Of a stretch of 9,577 nt of DNA, positions 6,301 to 9,577 are shown in pieces. The stretch's first letter is position 1; each line of letters starts with the position of its first letter. The translations under genes were made by a program, and so were the position numbers. Origin of the DNA: Ardenticatenales bacterium. GTDB lineage: Bacteria; Chloroflexota; Anaerolineae; Ardenticatenales; Ardenticatenaceae. Location: positions 1 through 9,577 of the forward strand of contig JACCSL010000522.1 in assembly GCA_013812995.1 (NCBI GenBank), read 5' to 3'. The notes under the pieces are model-generated. The model worked only from the letters and a program-made list of their open reading frames with translations. It made no database searches and was not told where the DNA came from.

Positions 6301-6537
6301 TTACGAGCGGTCGCCCGAGATGTTAGGGGCCTCGGGATTCTGCGCCACGTCACCATCGCTGGCCTGGTCGATGGCACGGCTGCCCTCGGCCTGGCTGGGC
6401 GTTTCGCGCTCCGGGCTTTCTCCATCGCTCGGGGCGGCGGGGTTGCTCTGGGCCCCCGCTACCTGATCGCCGCTGTCGCGGCCTCCCTCGGCCTGGCTAG
6501 GTGTGCTCTGGGTTGATTTTTCCTCTGGTGTTGCCAT
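6301..6537 (-). CDS. Small acidic, probably disordered protein with duplicated TPSQAEG motif
   Basis: This 78-residue protein is not one I can assign to a named family. It has no Phe, Trp, Tyr, Leu, Cys or His, is rich in Ser, Pro, Gln, Ala, Glu and Asp, and carries about 15 acidic against 5 basic residues, so it should be soluble and largely unstructured. TPSQAEG occurs at 12-18 and 46-52. The two DNA copies differ at three codon third positions, all synonymous, which argues that the protein is conserved by selection and that the ORF is real. Third positions are GC-rich as expected here. The start at 6537 has an upstream AAGGGAG (about 6549-6555). It lies 50 nt downstream of the esterase gene and probably shares its transcript. 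Stress- or hydration-protective or scaffold roles are possible but unsupported. Confidence 0.65.
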   Translation of the reverse strand: MATPEEKSTQSTPSQAEGGRDSGDQVAGAQSNPAAPSDGESPERETPSQAEGSRAIDQASDGDVAQNPEAPNISGDRS

Positions 6538-6587
6538 CTTCTGTCTGTCTCCCTTCAGAGTTAACGCCTTGGTCGTTTTGGACTCCC

Positions 6588-7934
6588 TTACATCCCGGTT
6601 GGGAAGGTTTCGGGCACCTCACCCCTTTGCCCCTTTCCCGTGCGTTCCAGCGGCTCCACCGCGCGTGTCTCATCGAAGTGAAGTAGTACATCGAACTGCT
6701 CGGGCAGGGTGGCGAAGAAGTAATGGCTCATGCGCTCCGTCTCCGGCCGATAGATGACCCCGATGGCCCGCTCCAGGCGCGGTTTGCGAAGCTGCTCAAC
6801 CACCTCGTTGAATACCCTTAGATTTAGCAGGAAGCGGGCCACCCCTACCTCGTGGAAAAGCGCCTCGTAGCTGCCAGCCAGGGCAGGACGTACCCGCTTG
6901 CGCTCGGCGGGCGAGTTCCAATTCGAGGCGGCGGTCACGCTGCCCTGATAGGTCGAGAAACCCACGAGCCGTGCCTGGTTGCCATATTTCTCGCGCACCA
7001 ACTGCCCCACATTCCACTCGCCGCGCTTTCCCATCTCTGTGGCGCGTGCATCGCCGAGGTGGGAGTTGTGCGCCCAGATAACGATCTTTGCTGTCTGGCC
7101 CTGGCTTTCGAGGTGCTCAACAAGTTGCTCCAGGGTCTCGGCCATGTGTTTGTCACGCAGGTTCCACGAGTGCACCGAGCCTCCGACCATGGAGCGATAG
7201 TACGCTTCGGCATTCTTCACCAGGCGCGCGTTCTGCTCGGCGGCGAAGAACTCGTCCTCGGCGCGCCGCCCCTCCTGTTGCAGAAGCCCATCGGGGCGGC
7301 GCTGAAGCTCCAGATGCTGCATGACCACTTCATTCTCGCAGGAGGAGGTGAGCCCAAAACTGGCCGCGTAGCCGTAGCTCTGCGTGTCCTCCCCGAAGTG
7401 CTCAAAGCAGGAATAGCGGTATCGGGCGCGCCGCGCGGCCTCGGGGTCCACTTCTTCCAGATAGGTCAGCACTGCCTGGATGGAGGTGTGTAGGCTATAG
7501 AGGTCCAGGCCATAGAAGCCAACCTTCGACCCCTCGGTGGGGAATGCGTCATTGTGGGCGCGCAGCCAACCAATGAAGTCCAGCACATCGGCATTACGCC
7601 ACATCCACACGGGGAAGCGCCTGAAGCCCTCCAGGGCGTCGATACTCGTGGCTCCGTGGGTCGCGCCCTGCACATAACGGTTCACCCGGTAGGCGTCCGG
7701 CCAGTCGGCCTCCACCGCCACCGCGTTGAACCCCTTCTCAATGATGAGCCGCTTGGTAATCTGCGCGCGCTCCCGGTAGAACTCGTGGGTGCCATGCGAT
7801 GCCTCCCCGAGCAGCACGAAGCGCGCATCGTCGATCAACTCTATGAGGGGATCGTAGCTCTCCGCCGTGTTAGACAGCGGATGAGCCACCTTGCGGATGT
7901 TCTTGGCCAGAGCAGCGAGTGATATATCAGCCAT
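6588..7934 (-). CDS. Erythromycin esterase family hydrolase
   Basis: This 448-residue protein of the EreA/EreB-like family contains the expected active-site set: LLGEASHGTHEF (E44, H47), VEADWPD (E75), the LRDKHMAE motif near 259-266, and WAHNSHLGD (H289, H292). In characterised esterases these residues surround the His used to activate water for lactone cleavage. Many members with the same motifs are not macrolide-resistance enzymes, so the substrate is open. The start is ATG 7934, set by an excellent AAAGGAGG (7941-7948, minus strand) and by the family N-terminus (MADISLAALAKN). The frame continues 65 codons further upstream, but that stretch translates the intergenic repeat and is not part of the gene. 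No signal peptide was seen, so it is likely cytoplasmic. The small TPSQAEG gene follows on the same strand. Confidence 0.92.
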   Translation of the reverse strand: MADISLAALAKNIRKVAHPLSNTAESYDPLIELIDDARFVLLGEASHGTHEFYRERAQITKRLIIEKGFNAVAVEADWPDAYRVNRYVQGATHGATSIDALEGFRRFPVWMWRNADVLDFIGWLRAHNDAFPTEGSKVGFYGLDLYSLHTSIQAVLTYLEEVDPEAARRARYRYSCFEHFGEDTQSYGYAASFGLTSSCENEVVMQHLELQRRPDGLLQQEGRRAEDEFFAAEQNARLVKNAEAYYRSMVGGSVHSWNLRDKHMAETLEQLVEHLESQGQTAKIVIWAHNSHLGDARATEMGKRGEWNVGQLVREKYGNQARLVGFSTYQGSVTAASNWNSPAERKRVRPALAGSYEALFHEVGVARFLLNLRVFNEVVEQLRKPRLERAIGVIYRPETERMSHYFFATLPEQFDVLLHFDETRAVEPLERTGKGQRGEVPETFPTGM

Positions 7935-8044
7935 ACGCCCCTCCTTTCTCGCGTGTTGAGTCGTTCCTACCATTTTGTCCGCAAGTTTCGCACCACCAGG
8001 CGTCAAGCACCCAGGTGCGCAGGATAGGGAGGCTGAGAGGTGGA

Positions 8045-8073
8045 GGGAAGAGGGGAAGGGAGGTATGGTGGGG
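8045..8073 (+). other. G-run cluster, potential G-quadruplex
   Basis: Runs of G at 8045-8047, 8052-8055, 8058-8060 and 8070-8073 are separated by 4, 2 and 9 nt, so an intramolecular quadruplex is sterically possible. It lies upstream of both divergent genes. The third loop is long, so stability is uncertain. Confidence 0.4.
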
Positions 8074-8152
8074 AACGGAAAGTCAAAAGTCACCAAGTAG
8101 GCCCCTAAAAGGGGAAAGTCAAAGGTCAAAGGTCAAAAGTCAAAAGTGACGG
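8074..8152 (+). repeat. Intergenic dispersed repeat, copy 2, with GTCAAAR heptamers
   Basis: Bases 8074-8119 repeat the 568-606 unit with one substitution and one added GTCAAAA. A CCCCT-AAA-AGGGG hairpin (8102-8114) lies in the core. It runs on into tandem units GTCAAAG (8118), GTCAAAG (8125), GTCAAAA (8132), GTCAAAA (8139) and a degenerate GTGACGG (8146). Confidence 0.9.
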
Positions 8153-8179
8153 CGGACTTTGGGTTTCAGAGGGGTGGTT

Positions 8180-8896
8180 ATGGGATTTTTTAATCGGATG
8201 GGGAAGGCTATCGTGGGGATTCATCGTTTTCTGGCGGAGCACGCGTTTTATGCGCTGGCGTTGGCAACGCTGCTGGCGCTGGCGTGCTTCGCGGGGCGGC
8301 TGTATTTGAGCGGTCGCTGGGAGTACCTGTTTCTGGTCTGGAACCTGTTTCTGGCCTGGATTCCCTACCTGGCCAGCCTCTGGGGGTCCATGATTCGTCG
8401 GCTCACCCCGGAAAACCCGTGGCTACTAATGGTGCCGAGTGCGCTCTGGCTACTGTTTTTTCCGAATGCGCCCTACCTCGTTACGGACTTCATCCACATT
8501 CGCCACATCGACACCTTTCCCTGGTGGTTCGATCTGGGGCTGCTCGCGCTCTTTGCGTGGAGCGGCTGCTTCCTGGCCGTGGCCTCGCTCCAGGCGATGC
8601 AGCAGATCGTGCGGGGACTGTTTGGAAGCGTGATAAGTTGGCTTTTTGTGCTGGTCGCCTCGGGGCTGTGCGGTTTTGGTATCTACCTGGGGCGCTTTTT
8701 GCGGTGGAATAGCTGGGATCTCTTCTTCAACCCGCGCCCCCTCCTGGCTGACATCGCTGCTTTTCTCCTCGACCCGCGCAGCCACCCGCAGATGATCGGG
8801 GTCACCGGACTCTTCGCCGCCTTCGTCTTTGTTTGCTATGTCACCTTTTTGAGCAGTCGAGCCGGGCAGCCGCTGGGGCTGGACGCGGACTGTTGA
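8180..8896 (+). CDS. DUF1361 family membrane protein
   Basis: This 238-residue protein has about six hydrophobic segments (roughly 22-40, 49-68, 81-95, 117-137, 148-168, 206-224), so it is an inner-membrane protein. The family signature is visible as YLFLVWNLFLAWIPYLASL (49-67), FPNAPYLVTDFIHI (94-107) and LGRFLRWNSWD (170-180), which identify DUF1361, a family without an established biochemical function. ATG 8180 is preferred, with GAGGGG (8168-8174 area) as ribosome site; a TTG at 8159 would add seven residues but lacks such support. It is divergent from the esterase and ends 2 nt before the convergent nuclease-like gene. The TGA stop shows that UGA terminates normally here. Confidence 0.88.
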   Translation: MGFFNRMGKAIVGIHRFLAEHAFYALALATLLALACFAGRLYLSGRWEYLFLVWNLFLAWIPYLASLWGSMIRRLTPENPWLLMVPSALWLLFFPNAPYLVTDFIHIRHIDTFPWWFDLGLLALFAWSGCFLAVASLQAMQQIVRGLFGSVISWLFVLVASGLCGFGIYLGRFLRWNSWDLFFNPRPLLADIAAFLLDPRSHPQMIGVTGLFAAFVFVCYVTFLSSRAGQPLGLDADC

Positions 8897-8898
8897 AG

Positions 8899-9576
8899 CT
8901 ATGAGGGCGGTGCTCGTCTCACCAATCTAAAACGTCTGACAATCACAATTCCAAAATCATCCGGCTCTATTTGATCATCAAACTCGACAAGGGCGAGGGT
9001 GTTGTCAGCTAAGAGTTTCACCGCCAGAATGCGCCGACCCAATTCTGGAAATTCCTGGCGCATGAGCCTTGCCATTTGCGAGATTTGGATGCGACCAAGC
9101 ATATCGCTATCGCTCTTGCTTTTTGCCTCGATTGGAATAGCCCAGAGTTTTCCGTCCCTGTCCACGCCCACATAGAGGGCATCCACTTCGACCTGCCCTT
9201 CATCTTTCACGACAGCGCGAAAATGATTTTGAATATGAAAACAGGTCAACCCTGTAAATATATCAATCAGTCTGTTGTAAAGAATACGAGTGAGCAGGGA
9301 CTGCTCATCATCTCGTAGGAGGGCCTCTACCACTTCGGGAATGGCATTGTAGATAGCTATGGGAGCGTAGTCAGTATAACGAATGAGGAAATGTGGTTCA
9401 TTTGCGAGCAGCCTGAAGGCATACTTTCCTCTGCCCGCTGCCCCAATAGCCCAATGACCCGTTGCTAAAATCTCAGTTGGTAAGGAGCGCCGAGCACGGT
9501 AGGTGTAGATGATGTCCGGAATATTTCTGACGGTGATTCCAAAAATCTGACAAATGTCTTGTAGCTCATCCTTGCT
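8899..9576 (-). CDS. PD-(D/E)xK nuclease-like protein (5' partial)
   Basis: The frame is open from the right window edge to TAG at 8899-8901, giving at least 225 residues; an ATG-like start at 9333 is internal. The core has a PD-(D/E)xK pattern: Asp in VEVDALYVG (9181-9183), then Glu and Lys of PIEAKSKSD (9127-9129, 9121-9123), separated by a beta-strand-like stretch, with a Gln-containing helix (RIQISQMARLM) after. Such folds occur in restriction endonucleases and DNA-repair or defence nucleases. The N-terminal part (TVRNIPDIIYTYRARRSLP, then HWAIGAAGRGKYAFRL) would fit a DNA- or specificity-binding region, but I do not recognise it. Base composition is clearly lower in GC than the neighbours, hinting at transfer. 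A companion methyltransferase, if any, would lie beyond the right edge. No nuclease activity is demonstrated by the motif alone. Confidence 0.7.
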   Translation of the reverse strand, partial: SKDELQDICQIFGITVRNIPDIIYTYRARRSLPTEILATGHWAIGAAGRGKYAFRLLANEPHFLIRYTDYAPIAIYNAIPEVVEALLRDDEQSLLTRILYNRLIDIFTGLTCFHIQNHFRAVVKDEGQVEVDALYVGVDRDGKLWAIPIEAKSKSDSDMLGRIQISQMARLMRQEFPELGRRILAVKLLADNTLALVEFDDQIEPDDFGIVIVRRFRLVRRAPPS

Positions 9577-9577
9577 G

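Larger units (their letters stand above)
7935..8179. other. Divergent intergenic region
   Basis: This 245-nt gap separates the esterase and DUF1361 starts and must hold promoters for both. Next to the esterase is a clear ribosome site; bases 8021-8082 are strongly purine-rich on the plus strand; then comes the heptamer repeat (8074-8152). I could not identify a convincing -35/-10 pair on either strand. Confidence 0.6.

Noticed and set aside
6588..7934. Calling the esterase a macrolide resistance gene
   Set aside because: Active-site motifs are shared by many environmental relatives of unknown substrate, and nothing in the context points to resistance.
7935..8129. N-terminal extension of the esterase to 513 residues
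   Set aside because: The extra 65 codons translate the intergenic heptamer repeat and purine tract; AAAGGAGG precedes ATG 7934 and the family N-terminus begins there.
8899..9333. Complete 144-residue nuclease-like gene starting at 9333
   Set aside because: The frame stays open with plausible coding sequence to the right edge, so the gene is partial.

Overview
The window is GC-rich bacterial DNA with dense gene packing. Its style is a class III cyclase-ATPase-TPR giant, a MqnP-like UbiA prenyltransferase, an erythromycin-esterase-family protein, a DUF1361 membrane protein and many short heptamer-based intergenic repeats. This suits an environmental Chloroflexota-type genome, but that placement is an inference from gene content, not a measured phylogeny.

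Layout. (1) Bases 3-1892, plus strand: a 5'-truncated class II aldolase/adducin protein, a UbiA-family prenyltransferase and a DCC/DUF393 thiol-disulfide oxidoreductase, probably one operon. The third gene is the highlight. Conventional ORF calling sees only a 105-codon fragment from ATG 1575, but the same frame runs back to a TTG at 1521 through two TGA codons (1554-1556 and 1563-1565). These fall exactly on the two cysteines of the family's DGHCxxC active site. UGA is an ordinary stop elsewhere in the window (5461-5463, 8894-8896). A hairpin with a bulged U and a G in the second loop position lies just downstream (1573-1596). The best reading is a selenoprotein with a double-selenocysteine UxxU redox centre; a Cys-inserting UGA suppressor is the main alternative.

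(2) Bases 1893-2163: a repeat-filled gap with a strong hairpin, a MITE-like inverted-repeat element containing a 26-bp perfect palindrome, and four tandem ACGTTTT heptamers.

(3) Bases 2164-6230, plus strand: an 1,099-residue class III adenylate cyclase fused to a STAND/AAA-type ATPase and TPRs, translationally coupled through a GTGA overlap to an NAD-type short-chain dehydrogenase.

(4) Bases 6301-7934, minus strand: an erythromycin-esterase-family hydrolase followed by a 78-residue acidic, probably disordered protein with a duplicated TPSQAEG motif.

(5) Bases 7935-8179: a divergent intergenic region with a purine/G-rich tract and a heptamer repeat. This repeat shares a 39-nt unit with the aldolase-ubiA gap, the two copies differing by exactly one 7-bp unit and one base.

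(6) Bases 8180-8896, plus strand: a DUF1361 six-helix membrane protein, convergent at 2 nt with (7) a PD-(D/E)xK nuclease-like protein on the minus strand, cut by the right window edge and visibly more AT-rich than its neighbours.

How the genes work together: the first block could serve menaquinone synthesis plus redox chemistry, and the cyclase/SDR pair is a coupled two-gene unit of unknown input. No RNA gene or CRISPR array was seen, and no selenocysteine machinery (selA, selB, selC, selD) lies in the window.
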